From the NCBI GenBank assembly GCA_964526285.1, contig CAZGIW010000027.1, positions 1 to 41,711 of the forward strand: DNA of 41,711 nucleotides, given 5' to 3'. The notes under the pieces are model-generated. The model worked only from the letters and a program-made list of their open reading frames with translations. It searched no databases and was not told the DNA's origin. The stretch's first letter is position 1; each line of letters starts with the position of its first letter. Positions 33,589 to 41,711 of this stretch are shown here, in pieces. This stretch comes from CAYMAZ01 sp964526285. Lineage in GTDB: Bacteria > Bacteroidota > Bacteroidia > Bacteroidales > DTU049. The position numbers and the translations under genes were made by a program.

Positions 33589-34476
33589 ATGAAAAGAGTA
33601 GTTTTTATATGTTTCTTAATTTTTACTTCTGTTTGGCTGAGAGCACAGGATGCATCATTGCCACGAATTGCTGTTGGTGATTTCTATATTTATAGTGGTT
33701 CTCACACCGGAAGTTTTGATATGGATATTACAGATTTTTCAAAACTTGCCCCTGAATCTGAAGTACTGGGGATGGATTTGAGTTATTACAAGAAAAATTA
33801 TTTGTTACAAAGGGGTGACGGTAATTATTTATCTGTGAAACTGGGTTTGAATTTTGTTAATAAAGAAGGAAATGAATACAGATTGAATCCTCAGTTGCAG
33901 ATAGGGTTTACCTATATGACAAATAATACTGCGCAATATGGGATTCATTTGAAGGAAACACAAAGAGTTGATACTCTTGCATCAGTTTCAACAAGTAATG
34001 TGGTATATGTTGACAGTATATACAGTTCAAATATTCAAACGGACTACTGGTCTGACAATCTATTGCTGGATATTGCATTGATGTATCGAACTGATGTTGA
34101 ATCAAGATGGTCATTTTTTGGAGGTTTCGGAATAGCAGGAGGTGTGTCATTGAAATCGAGGACAGACATTTTTCATACAGAGACAGAAGCACTTAATTTT
34201 ATCATTCCGGGCAATGAAAATGAATTTTCCATGCAAAATTCTGCAGAGCCTGTTCACACGATTGAGTCTTTCAGCAACAGTTTGAATGTTCTTGCTTTTG
34301 TACAATTGCCACTTGGTGTCAATTTTAAAGTAGCCAAAAGCACCAAATTCTGGAAAGATTTGAATATGTTTTATGAGATTACCCCTTTGTTAAAATACTG
34401 GAATATCCCGGAGGCTGGGAGTTATATTACTGTTGGGATTAAACACGGAATTGGTTTTAAGCTGAATATTGGTTAG
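33589..34476 (+). CDS. Exported protein of unknown function, predicted outer-membrane barrel
   Basis: This 295-residue protein has a signal peptide (1-19, WLRA before Gln20). The mature part is rich in alternating aromatic and polar strands (GNYLSVKLGLNFV, PQLQIGFTYM, WSFFGGFGIAGGVSL, SYITVGIKHGIGFKL) typical of small outer-membrane beta-barrels. I do not recognise the family. It converges on the sugar-dehydratase gene, and the two overlap by 4 bp. Its promoter region borders a repeat element. Confidence 0.6.
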   Translation: MKRVVFICFLIFTSVWLRAQDASLPRIAVGDFYIYSGSHTGSFDMDITDFSKLAPESEVLGMDLSYYKKNYLLQRGDGNYLSVKLGLNFVNKEGNEYRLNPQLQIGFTYMTNNTAQYGIHLKETQRVDTLASVSTSNVVYVDSIYSSNIQTDYWSDNLLLDIALMYRTDVESRWSFFGGFGIAGGVSLKSRTDIFHTETEALNFIIPGNENEFSMQNSAEPVHTIESFSNSLNVLAFVQLPLGVNFKVAKSTKFWKDLNMFYEITPLLKYWNIPEAGSYITVGIKHGIGFKLNIG

Positions 34477-36347
34477 TTTTTTTCATCCAGTTTTTCAAAT
34501 CGGGAATTATTGCTTTTGTATTCAGGAATCATATGTTTTAATATGCTAACGGCTGCATTTTCATTATTTTCTGAAATCATTTTTTCAAGTTCTATCAGTG
34601 ATTGAATCACATCATCCTTGTCATACTCAGCTACTTTTGCAATCAGAATTCGTTTGTGGTATGTGGGGAGTGTATTTTCTTCATTATTGAGCAATTCTTC
34701 ATATAGTTTCTCTCCGGGGCGAAGCCCACTATAGGTGATTTGAATATCTTTTCCCAGTGTGAGACCCGAAAGCTGAATCATTTTTTTTGCAAGGTCAACA
34801 ATTTTCACAGATTTTCCCATATCAAAGATAAATACTTCTCCGCCATTTCCCATTGTGCCTGCTTCCAGAACCAGATGGCATGCTTCTTTAATGGTCATAA
34901 AAAAGCGTGTTACTTCAGGATGTGTTACAGTGACAGGACCTCCTTTTTCAATTTGCTTTCTGAACACAGGAATCACAGAGCCATTTGAACCAAGCACATT
35001 GCCAAAGCGAGTGGTAATAAACTTGGTTTGTGAGCTATGACTGATGGATTGAGCATAAATTTCAGCCATGCGTTTGGTGGCACCCATAACACTTGTGGGG
35101 TTGACAGCTTTATCAGTAGAAATCATGACAAATCTTTCACATTGAAATTCATTTGCAAGGTCAGCAACAGTTTTTGTCCCGAATACATTATTTTTTATCG
35201 CTTCGGTCACATGTGTTTCCATGAGGGGCACATGTTTGTAGGCAGCAGCATGGTAGCAGATATGTGGTTTAAATGTGTCAAAAATACATCTCATTTTTTC
35301 CCTGTCTGTGATGTCTCCAATAATGATTTTGTAGTTGCCCCTTTGTTTGTTCAACTCCTGTTCAAGTTGAAACAATTCATTCTCTGAACGGTCAAGGCAT
35401 ATCACAAGTTTGGGTATATGCATCAGAATTTGTCTGACAATTTCGCTACCAATTGATCCGGCAGCCCCGGTAACGAGAATTACTTTGTCGGAATGTAATG
35501 CAGAAACTTTTTTGTTGTCAAGTTTGATAACATCTCTTTCAAGCAATTCCTCAATTCTGATTTTTTTTATTTGTTTAAAACTCAATTCTCCATTAATCCA
35601 ATTAAAAACAGGAGGCACCACAAGTACTTTACTTTGAAAATGAAGCGCCACATCTGCAATTTCTTTCTTCCTTTCTGCAGAAATGTCCTGTATTGAAATA
35701 ATCAGGTGAGCAACTGAATTATTTGAAAGAATTTCGGGGAGTTTTGAAGGATGCAGTATGGGAATCCCTTCGATTTTCATTCCAATTTTTTTCTCATCAT
35801 CGTCGAAAAATGCAATGACATTATATTTAGTTCCTGCATCTCTGTCAAGAGATCTTTTTGTTATCAGTCCTGATTCTCCTGCTCCAAAAATAACAACATC
35901 GGATTTGCTTTTACTGGGATTACGCAGTTCAAGCCAGGTGAGTTTAACTACCATACGATAACCAACCAATAATACTGTGCATGCGAAAAAATCAATAGCA
36001 ATAATTGAAAAAGGAATGAGAAAAGGGGTCTTAAGAAGGAAGTAAGATACAATATTTGCAATGACAAAAACCAAAGATCCAGCCGCAAGAGAAATAATTA
36101 CTCTCATGGCATCAGATGTACTTGTATATCTGACAATATCAGCATGTGTTCTGAATATCAGAAATAAAATTAAGCGAACAGGGATTAGCAGTAAAAAAGC
36201 GTTTCTAAGTCTGATAATTTCCTTTTCAGGCAATGTGAAATTAAATCTTAGTTGAAATGCAACATATAGCGCGACCAAACAAATGATGATATCAAATGTC
36301 AGCACAACCCATTTGGGTACATTTTGTTTTTTAAACAAAAAATTCAT
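34473..36347 (-). CDS. WbpM/PglF-like nucleotide-sugar 4,6-dehydratase, membrane-anchored
   Basis: This 624-residue protein starts with four transmembrane helices (about 15-130), then a first Rossmann-like domain (VVIFGAGESG, 151-160) and a C-terminal short-chain dehydratase domain with NAD-binding VTGAAGSIGSE (292-302). The active-site region has STDKAVNPTSVMGATKR, with Met421 and Lys425 in the MxxxK form that replaces YxxxK in WbpM/PglF/CapD enzymes. It probably converts UDP-GlcNAc to a 4-keto-6-deoxy sugar for surface polysaccharide or protein glycosylation. No glycan cluster adjoins it, although wecB lies 30 kb away. Its last bases overlap the convergent upstream gene. Confidence 0.9.
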   Translation of the reverse strand: MNFLFKKQNVPKWVVLTFDIIICLVALYVAFQLRFNFTLPEKEIIRLRNAFLLLIPVRLILFLIFRTHADIVRYTSTSDAMRVIISLAAGSLVFVIANIVSYFLLKTPFLIPFSIIAIDFFACTVLLVGYRMVVKLTWLELRNPSKSKSDVVIFGAGESGLITKRSLDRDAGTKYNVIAFFDDDEKKIGMKIEGIPILHPSKLPEILSNNSVAHLIISIQDISAERKKEIADVALHFQSKVLVVPPVFNWINGELSFKQIKKIRIEELLERDVIKLDNKKVSALHSDKVILVTGAAGSIGSEIVRQILMHIPKLVICLDRSENELFQLEQELNKQRGNYKIIIGDITDREKMRCIFDTFKPHICYHAAAYKHVPLMETHVTEAIKNNVFGTKTVADLANEFQCERFVMISTDKAVNPTSVMGATKRMAEIYAQSISHSSQTKFITTRFGNVLGSNGSVIPVFRKQIEKGGPVTVTHPEVTRFFMTIKEACHLVLEAGTMGNGGEVFIFDMGKSVKIVDLAKKMIQLSGLTLGKDIQITYSGLRPGEKLYEELLNNEENTLPTYHKRILIAKVAEYDKDDVIQSLIELEKMISENNENAAVSILKHMIPEYKSNNSRFEKLDEKN

Positions 36348-36505
36348 TTTTGTAATTGATTTTACACGCGAAATTAATGAATTAATAAACTAAATGAAGT
36401 GATAGTTTGAAAAATATTTCCCTTTAGCTTCCTAGATGGCTGATATACAAAAGCTTATTTGGTTTTCTCTAAAATTGAAAAAAACATGACCAATGAATAT
36501 TTTTT

Positions 36506-36535
36506 TTTGCATAAACAGATTAATTCATATATTTG
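36506..36535 (+). promoter_or_regulatory. Bacteroidota promoter of the PUR-domain gene
   Basis: TTTG at 36506-36509 and TATATTTG at 36528-36535 are 18 bp apart, matching the sigma consensus well. Transcription would start near 36542, about 33 nt before the ATG. Confidence 0.7.
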
Positions 36536-36574
36536 CAGCAAGAAAAATGCAAGTAAATTTTAAGGAATAAGAAC

Positions 36575-36901
36575 ATGGAAGAATTTAACAAAAGGGCAAA
36601 TGAAGAAATTTATTCCAACAGCATTCGTGCGGGGAAGAGGACTTATTTTTTCGATGTGAGAAAAACTCGCAATGGAGAATTGTTTCTCACAATTACCGAA
36701 AGCAAGAAAATTTTCAAGGATGAAGGAAATTTTCATTTTGAAAAACATAAAATTTTTCTCTATAAGGAAGATTTTGAAAAGTTTTCAGACGGATTAAGTG
36801 AAGCCCTTGAATTCATTAGCAGCAACAACGGACAGGATACTATCGGAAATATTTCTGATCAGATTGATTCTGTGGCTGCTGAAGATGACGATCTTTACTA
36901 G
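36575..36901 (+). CDS. DUF3276 PUR-alpha-like nucleic-acid-binding protein
   Basis: This 108-residue protein carries one PUR-type repeat: residues 18-80 run from AGKRTYFFDVRKTRNGELFLTI through ITESKKIF to HKIFLYKEDFEKF, the beta-beta-beta-beta-alpha pattern of bacterial PUR-domain proteins. The C-terminus is acidic (AAEDDDLY). A Bacteroidota/Spirochaete homologue is known to bind nucleic acid. The cellular role is unclear. It has a strong promoter of its own and precedes parA by 108 bp. Confidence 0.85.
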   Translation: MEEFNKRANEEIYSNSIRAGKRTYFFDVRKTRNGELFLTITESKKIFKDEGNFHFEKHKIFLYKEDFEKFSDGLSEALEFISSNNGQDTIGNISDQIDSVAAEDDDLY

Positions 36902-37009
36902 ACACTCCGTTACATATGCTGAAAATTAAGGCTTGATGTTGTGTCATGTCTTGTTTTTTGATTGAATAAAATGATAATTGTTTACTATAATATGATGATG
37001 AAATAGAAT

Positions 37010-37813
37010 ATGGGAAAAGTTATTGCAATTGCAAACCAAAAAGGCGGTGTAGGAAAAACTACCACAGCAATTAGTCTGAGCTCAAGCCTGGCCGTTCTTG
37101 AATACAAAACACTGCTTATTGATGCAGATCCACAAGCCAATGCCACGTCAGGTGTGGGTATTGACCCCAAGCAGGTGCAAAACAGCATTTATGAATGTAT
37201 TATGGATGACTCTGATCCGTTCAAAATTATCATGCCTACCAAAACACCCAATTTGGATGTCATTCCTGCACATATTGATCTGGTGGGTGCTGAACTTGAA
37301 ATGATTAATCTGCCAAACAGAGAAAAAATGATGAAAAAAGTAGTGGATAAAGTGAAAGACAATTATGATTTCATTCTTATTGACTGCTCTCCATCTCTCG
37401 GACTCATTACTGTGAATGCTCTAAGCGCCGCTGACTCTGTCATTGTGCCTGTGCAATGCGAGTTTTTTGCCCTTGAAGGTCTTGGAAAACTTTTGAATAC
37501 AATTAAAATTGTTCAATCAAGACTCAATCCGCAATTGGATATCGAGGGGATACTACTGACTATGTATGACCTCAGACTCAGACTTGCCAATCAGGTCATT
37601 GAAGAAGTCAAATCTTATTTTGATAAAATTGTATTTGATACAATTATCCCCAGAAATACCAAACTTGGTGAAGCTCCCAGCTATGGAGAACCCATCATTT
37701 TGTTTGATGCAGAAAGCAAAGGGTCTGTCAGTTATCTCAATCTGGCACGCGAAATTCTGCAAAACAATGGCTTTACCAAAATTCCAAATAAGAAAAAACA
37801 AATATCAGCCTAA
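37010..37813 (+). CDS. parA: Chromosome-partitioning ATPase ParA (Soj)
   Basis: This 267-residue P-loop ATPase has the deviant Walker A KGGVGKTTT (11-19, with signature Lys11), LIDADPQANAT (A') and FILIDCSPSLG (Walker B). It drives chromosome-origin segregation with ParB. Length and motifs match chromosomal ParA. It is followed by parB with 2 bp between stop and start. No obvious partner site is seen nearby. Confidence 0.95.
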   Translation: MGKVIAIANQKGGVGKTTTAISLSSSLAVLEYKTLLIDADPQANATSGVGIDPKQVQNSIYECIMDDSDPFKIIMPTKTPNLDVIPAHIDLVGAELEMINLPNREKMMKKVVDKVKDNYDFILIDCSPSLGLITVNALSAADSVIVPVQCEFFALEGLGKLLNTIKIVQSRLNPQLDIEGILLTMYDLRLRLANQVIEEVKSYFDKIVFDTIIPRNTKLGEAPSYGEPIILFDAESKGSVSYLNLAREILQNNGFTKIPNKKKQISA

Positions 37814-37815
37814 TC

Positions 37816-38688
37816 ATGAACGCAAAGAAAAAAGCTTTGGGAAGAGGATTGAACGCACTGCTTGGAGATTCTGAAGTGGTGGCTTCTCAGGTTGAATCAT
37901 ATGTGTCAGCTAATCCAAATATTCCCATTGATCAAATTGTTGCCAATCCCTATCAGCCACGATCCGCTTTTGAAGAACAATCACTGCAGGAACTGGCCAC
38001 CTCAATCAAAAATCAGGGAATTATTCAACCAATCACTGTCCGCAAAACTGATGATAATTTGTATCAGCTTATCTCCGGTGAACGAAGACTGAGAGCTGCA
38101 AAAATGGCAGGTCTGACAGAAATTCCAGCCTACATCAGAGAAGTAGATGACAGCGAACTGCTTGAACTGGCTCTTGTTGAAAATATTCAAAGAGAAAACC
38201 TCAACTCAATTGAAGTGGCTCTCTCCTTTCAACGGCTTATGGAAGAATGTAACCTGACTCAGGATCAACTCAGTGAAAAAGTTGGCAAAAACAGAACCAC
38301 GATCACCAATTATCTCAGATTGCTCAAATTGCCCCCAGATATTCAAATTGGTGTCAGAGACGGAAAAATTTCAATGGGACACGCCAGAGCACTTATCAAT
38401 ATCCCTAAAGAAAAAACTCAACTTGATATTTTTAAACGAATTACTGAAAAAGGTCTCTCTGTCAGACAAGTTGAAGATATCGTGAGAGGTATCAATACCG
38501 GAGCAAATGAAAAACCCGTTTCAAAAAAAGTTGCAGTTTCTCAGGAAGTCAGTGCATGGAGAAAAGAATTTTCTGACAAAACTAAAGCCACTGTCAATGT
38601 AAAAATTCAACCAACAGGAAAAGGAACCATTTCAATCGGTTTCAAAAATCACGACCATCTCAGCGAAATTTTAAAGCTGATTAAATAA
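37816..38688 (+). CDS. parB: Chromosome-partitioning protein ParB (Spo0J)
   Basis: This 290-residue CTPase/DNA-binding protein has an N-terminal ParB/Srx domain with NPYQPR and the CTP-binding GERRLRAAK box, ENIQRENLNSIE, and a helix-turn-helix (LTQDQLSEKVGKNRTTITNYL) that recognises parS. A short C-terminal dimerisation domain closes it. It loads as a clamp at parS and is acted on by ParA. It is 2 bp downstream of parA and 12 bp upstream of the DUF5683 gene, so all three are probably one transcript. I did not find a full parS palindrome in the window. Confidence 0.95.
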   Translation: MNAKKKALGRGLNALLGDSEVVASQVESYVSANPNIPIDQIVANPYQPRSAFEEQSLQELATSIKNQGIIQPITVRKTDDNLYQLISGERRLRAAKMAGLTEIPAYIREVDDSELLELALVENIQRENLNSIEVALSFQRLMEECNLTQDQLSEKVGKNRTTITNYLRLLKLPPDIQIGVRDGKISMGHARALINIPKEKTQLDIFKRITEKGLSVRQVEDIVRGINTGANEKPVSKKVAVSQEVSAWRKEFSDKTKATVNVKIQPTGKGTISIGFKNHDHLSEILKLIK

Positions 38689-38700
38689 GACTTTTTTATT

Positions 38701-39249
38701 ATGCTCAAAAAGATCATATGTGCAGGTGTATTGACAGTGATGTTTTTGATGACAGAAAATGTATCTGCCCAAAATGATAGTATACCTGAAAAAAAACCTC
38801 ACAGCCCCCGAAAGGCTTCAATATTTTCTGCCGTAGTGCCCGGACTGGGACAAATATATAACCGCAAATACTGGAAACCTCCCATTATTTATGTGGCTTT
38901 TGGTACACTTGGTTATTTTTATGTGGAAAACAATAACAATTACAAAATTTATAAAGAAGCATACAAATTTAGAATTGATGATAACCCCAACACTGTTGAC
39001 CAGTTTATTGGCATTTACCCCGATGATTATCTCAAATCAGCAAGAGATTATTACAGAAGAAATCTTGAACTTACTGTCATAATTGGCGCTATTGTTTATG
39101 CTCTCAATATTATTGACGCTTCAGTGGATGCCCATCTGTTTGATTTTAACGTAAGTGATGACCTGAGTCTCAGAATGCAACCAGCCTATGCTCCTTCTCT
39201 CAGTGGTAATCCGGGGTGGGGTGGAATTAAAATGACTTTAAAGTTTTAA
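38701..39249 (+). CDS. DUF5683 membrane protein
   Basis: This 182-residue protein has a signal-like N-terminus (ending NVSA before Gln24). The characteristic block KASIFSAVVPGLGQIYNRKYWKPPIIY defines the DUF5683/P60-like family seen in the parAB operon of Bacteroidota. Two further hydrophobic stretches (YVAFGTLGYFYV, LTVIIGAIVYALNIIDASVDAHLF) indicate membrane insertion. Function unknown. The steady linkage to parB may reflect a link between partitioning and the envelope. It ends 4 bp before dapB. Confidence 0.85.
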   Translation: MLKKIICAGVLTVMFLMTENVSAQNDSIPEKKPHSPRKASIFSAVVPGLGQIYNRKYWKPPIIYVAFGTLGYFYVENNNNYKIYKEAYKFRIDDNPNTVDQFIGIYPDDYLKSARDYYRRNLELTVIIGAIVYALNIIDASVDAHLFDFNVSDDLSLRMQPAYAPSLSGNPGWGGIKMTLKF

Positions 39250-39253
39250 AAAA

Positions 39254-39976
39254 ATGAATGTGCTGATTATCGGATACGGAAAAATGGGAAAGGAAATTGA
39301 ACAATGTTTGATTCAATCAGGCCATACAATTGCTGCTACCATTGATAATGATGAACAGAGAAACAATTTTTCAGGCTCTGCTGATGTGGCTGTTGAGTTC
39401 TCAACTCCCCAAACTGTGATAGATAATCTTTTATGGTGCTTTGAGAAAAATATTCCTGTCGTTACAGGAACCACCGGATGGCTCGATCAGCTGCCAATGA
39501 TTACTGAACAATGTGAAAAAATGAACGGAAGTCTTCTGTGGGGATCAAATTTCAGCATCGGAATGAATGTGTTTTTTATGCTCAATAAGGAACTCACCAA
39601 ATTTATGAATCACTTTCCACAATATAAGCCGTCAATCTCCGAAGTTCATCATGTTCATAAACTGGATAAACCCAGCGGCACTGCAATCACTTTAGCAAAT
39701 GATATGATTGATGAAGCAGCAAATCTTCATTCATGGGTTTTGGACAAAACAGATGCTGAAGAAGGTCAACTGCCTGTGTTTGTTGAAAGAATTGGAGAAG
39801 TGAAAGGAACTCATGATGTGAAATTTGAAAGCAATGAAGACATCATCAGTATCCACCATGAAGCAAAATCAAGAAAAGGATTTGCATTGGGTGCAATCAT
39901 GGCAGCTCAATGGATAAAAGATAAAAAGGGGGTCTGTTCTTTTCCTGAGTTTTTCAAAGAAATTATTGGTCAATAA
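39254..39976 (+). CDS. dapB: 4-hydroxy-tetrahydrodipicolinate reductase
   Basis: This 240-residue NAD(P)H-dependent enzyme of the diaminopimelate/lysine pathway supplies peptidoglycan precursor. The N-terminal IIGYGKMGKEIE binds the cofactor. TGTTGW and SNFSIGMNVF line the active site. EVHHVHKLDKPSGTA holds the catalytic His-His and Lys. It is slightly short compared with proteobacterial forms but normal for Bacteroidota. It is probably co-transcribed with the partition genes upstream and lepB downstream (58 bp gap, which includes a GTATAATTATAC palindrome at 39978). Confidence 0.95.
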   Translation: MNVLIIGYGKMGKEIEQCLIQSGHTIAATIDNDEQRNNFSGSADVAVEFSTPQTVIDNLLWCFEKNIPVVTGTTGWLDQLPMITEQCEKMNGSLLWGSNFSIGMNVFFMLNKELTKFMNHFPQYKPSISEVHHVHKLDKPSGTAITLANDMIDEAANLHSWVLDKTDAEEGQLPVFVERIGEVKGTHDVKFESNEDIISIHHEAKSRKGFALGAIMAAQWIKDKKGVCSFPEFFKEIIGQ

Positions 39977-40034
39977 GGTATAATTATACTAATGTAAACA
40001 GTTAATCGTTTGTAGCACATAATAAAATAAAAAT

Positions 40035-41573
40035 ATGGACGCAGTAATTATCGTTTTTCTGATTTTCTTTCTGGCATGTGTTGCCGGAATGTACGGAGTA
40101 TTTCAAAAGGCAGGACAACCCGGATGGAAGATGCTCATCCCTGTTTATAATCTTTACATTTGGGTAAAAATTGCAGGCAAACCCATGTGGTGGATTGTTT
40201 TTCTGCTTGTTCCCTATATCAACATTTTCATGATTATGTTGTTGTTTGTTGAACTACTCAAAGGATTCAACAGAGATACCATCGGAGCTCAGGTGCTTTG
40301 CATTTTGTTTCCATTTGCATATTTGCCATTTATTGGATTCAACAAAGACACATTTACAGAACCATCAAAAAGGAAAAAAATTAAAAAATCAACCGGAAGA
40401 GAGTGGACTGAAGCCATCATTTTTGCTGTGATTGCTGCAACAGTAATTCGCACGTTCTTTATTGAGGCCTATACAATCCCCACTTCTTCAATGGAAAAAT
40501 CAATGCTGGTGGGTGATTTTCTGTTTGTTGACAAGGTTTCATATGGCCCACGTGCACCAATTACTCCATTGGCTGTTCCGTTCACACATCACACAATGCC
40601 ACTGTTTAAAAATACAAAATCTTATCTTGAATGGATAAAGCTTCCATATTACAGATTTCCGGGCTACACTGAAATCAAAAGAAATGATGTGGTTGTGTTC
40701 AATTATCCTGATGGTGACACTATTGCATGGAATCAGCAAAATGTCAGTTACTATCAGCTGGTCAGACATCACGGAAGAAAGGTAGTTTGGCAGAATGACC
40801 TCAGAGACCCTCAAACTGGAAGAGTACATAAAGATTATTTCGGAAAGGTTGTTTCGCGCCCAATTGATAAAAGAGAGAATTATATCAAACGCTGTGTGGC
40901 TATGCCCGGCGATGTGCTGGAAATCAGAGAAGGGCAGCTGTTCATCAATGATGAGCCCGGATATCATCCTCCGGGAATGCAGTATCAGTATATTATCCGA
41001 ACTACAGCCAATTTCAATCAAAAGTTTTTTCATCGCCACAGAATTTTGCTGTCAGATGTGATTCAGCTGCCTCAGGGCAATACTTATATAATTCCACTGA
41101 CAGATCCTCTTGTTCCAATTGTTGAAAATATGCCCAATGTGGATACCATGGCCATTCTGCTTTCTTCAGACTGGGATCCTGATATTTTTCCACATTCTTC
41201 AAACTATCCATGGAGCAGAGACAATTACGGACCCATTGTTATTCCTGAAAAAGGTGCAACTGTTGAGCTTGACACAGTGACCATTGCAAAATACGACAGA
41301 ATAATCAGAATTTATGAAGGTAATGACCTGGAAATTAAAGATGGAAAAATATTCATCAACGGAAAGCAAACCAATACTTACACTTTCAAACAGGATTATT
41401 ACTTTATGATGGGCGACAACAGGCACAATTCAGCCGATTCCCGAATGTGGGGCTTTGTTCCCCACGATCATGTTGTGGGCAAAGCATCGTTTGTGTGGTT
41501 GTCACTTGACCCCGACAGAAGCTGGTTTGACGGAAAAATCAGATGGAACAAAATGTTCAGAAGGATAAAGTAA
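40035..41573 (+). CDS. lepB: Signal peptidase I with N-terminal membrane extension
   Basis: This 512-residue protease cleaves signal peptides at the inner membrane. The N-terminal 110 residues hold three to four transmembrane helices of DUF5684-like type. Another helix at about 127-145 leads to the catalytic Ser152 (PTSSMEKSML) and Lys284 (YIKRCVAMPGD), and GDNRHNSADSRMWG closes the fold. It is much longer than E. coli LepB because of the N-terminal helices and an insertion between the Lys and final motifs (about 300-420). This layout recurs in Bacteroidota. It is the last gene of the partition-dapB block. Confidence 0.94.
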   Translation: MDAVIIVFLIFFLACVAGMYGVFQKAGQPGWKMLIPVYNLYIWVKIAGKPMWWIVFLLVPYINIFMIMLLFVELLKGFNRDTIGAQVLCILFPFAYLPFIGFNKDTFTEPSKRKKIKKSTGREWTEAIIFAVIAATVIRTFFIEAYTIPTSSMEKSMLVGDFLFVDKVSYGPRAPITPLAVPFTHHTMPLFKNTKSYLEWIKLPYYRFPGYTEIKRNDVVVFNYPDGDTIAWNQQNVSYYQLVRHHGRKVVWQNDLRDPQTGRVHKDYFGKVVSRPIDKRENYIKRCVAMPGDVLEIREGQLFINDEPGYHPPGMQYQYIIRTTANFNQKFFHRHRILLSDVIQLPQGNTYIIPLTDPLVPIVENMPNVDTMAILLSSDWDPDIFPHSSNYPWSRDNYGPIVIPEKGATVELDTVTIAKYDRIIRIYEGNDLEIKDGKIFINGKQTNTYTFKQDYYFMMGDNRHNSADSRMWGFVPHDHVVGKASFVWLSLDPDRSWFDGKIRWNKMFRRIK

Positions 41574-41576
41574 AAT

Positions 41577-41711
41577 TTTCGCAACTGCTCACCACAAATA
41601 AACTTTTCAGAGTTTTTTAGCCACTAATACTCGAATTTCCACGAATATACTATGCTAAGCAATACAAAAGGCTTATGCTTCGCATCAAAATCAACGGTGT
41701 TGGTTTTGTGT
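41577..41711 (-). repeat. Dispersed intergenic repeat, copy 4 (runs off the window)
   Basis: On the minus strand this reads ...GTGGCTAAAAAACTCTG...GGTGAGCAGTTGC (complement of 41581-41632), matching the ordered blocks of the repeat at 60-173. Phrases such as TATGCTAAGCAATACAAAAGG near 41670 resemble TATGCAATACAAACGG at 33399. It fills the space after lepB, and no gene is visible. Confidence 0.5.

Overview
This is an AT-rich chromosomal segment of a member of the Bacteroidota, most likely a Bacteroidales-like lineage not close enough for me to name. Four things support this. Several promoters fit the Bacteroidota pattern TTTG-N18-22-TAnnTTTG. Many exported proteins have signal peptides ending just before a Gln. 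Family-typical proteins are present (DUF5686, DUF5683, DUF3276/PUR-alpha-like, DUF2007, membrane-anchored AraC). The order parA-parB-DUF5683-dapB-lepB is a Bacteroidota arrangement. I see no rRNA, tRNA, transposase, phage gene or CRISPR array.

Layout. 0.2-1.7 kb (minus): a GNAT acetyltransferase and an alanine/ornithine-type PLP racemase behind a palindrome-rich leader. 2.0-7.3 kb (plus): a LutA-type Fe-S protein, RadC, then a small surface-polysaccharide module (WecB, membrane protein, polysaccharide deacetylase, FemAB-like transferase). 7.5-10.8 kb (minus): lysyl-tRNA synthetase and a secreted repeat protein. 11.0-16.0 kb: membrane AraC regulator, endonuclease III, secreted subtilase, and two envelope proteins. 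16.0-18.4 kb (minus): an OmpR-type response regulator and its sensor kinase. 18.7-22.0 kb (minus): an AddA-like helicase-nuclease. 22.2-29.8 kb (plus): a type II fatty acid/polyene-like biosynthetic cluster. 29.8-36.3 kb: DUF5686 outer-membrane protein, flavodoxin, a predicted beta-barrel and a WbpM-like sugar dehydratase. 36.6-41.6 kb (plus): PUR-domain protein, ParA, ParB, DUF5683, DapB and signal peptidase I.

The most interesting system is the 22.2-29.8 kb cluster. It encodes two acyl carrier proteins, an active ketosynthase paired with a degenerate chain-length-factor-like partner, a second active ketosynthase, an LpxL-like acyltransferase, a B12-binding-type radical SAM enzyme and a hotdog dehydratase-like protein without the usual FabZ histidine. 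I infer that it builds a modified acyl chain and transfers it to a lipid. It resembles aryl-polyene, flexirubin and ladderane-type clusters but matches none of them fully: there is no ketoreductase, aromatic starter gene, thioesterase or exporter in the window.

The second point of interest is the gap upstream of the sensor kinase. Four TTAACA boxes at an exact 10-bp period lie just ahead of a plus-strand -7 element that has no -33 partner, followed by a perfect 11-bp hairpin. This looks like a response-regulator-activated promoter for a short RNA. Several intergenic gaps also hold members of a dispersed palindromic repeat family whose ends read close to GGTGAGCAGTT.
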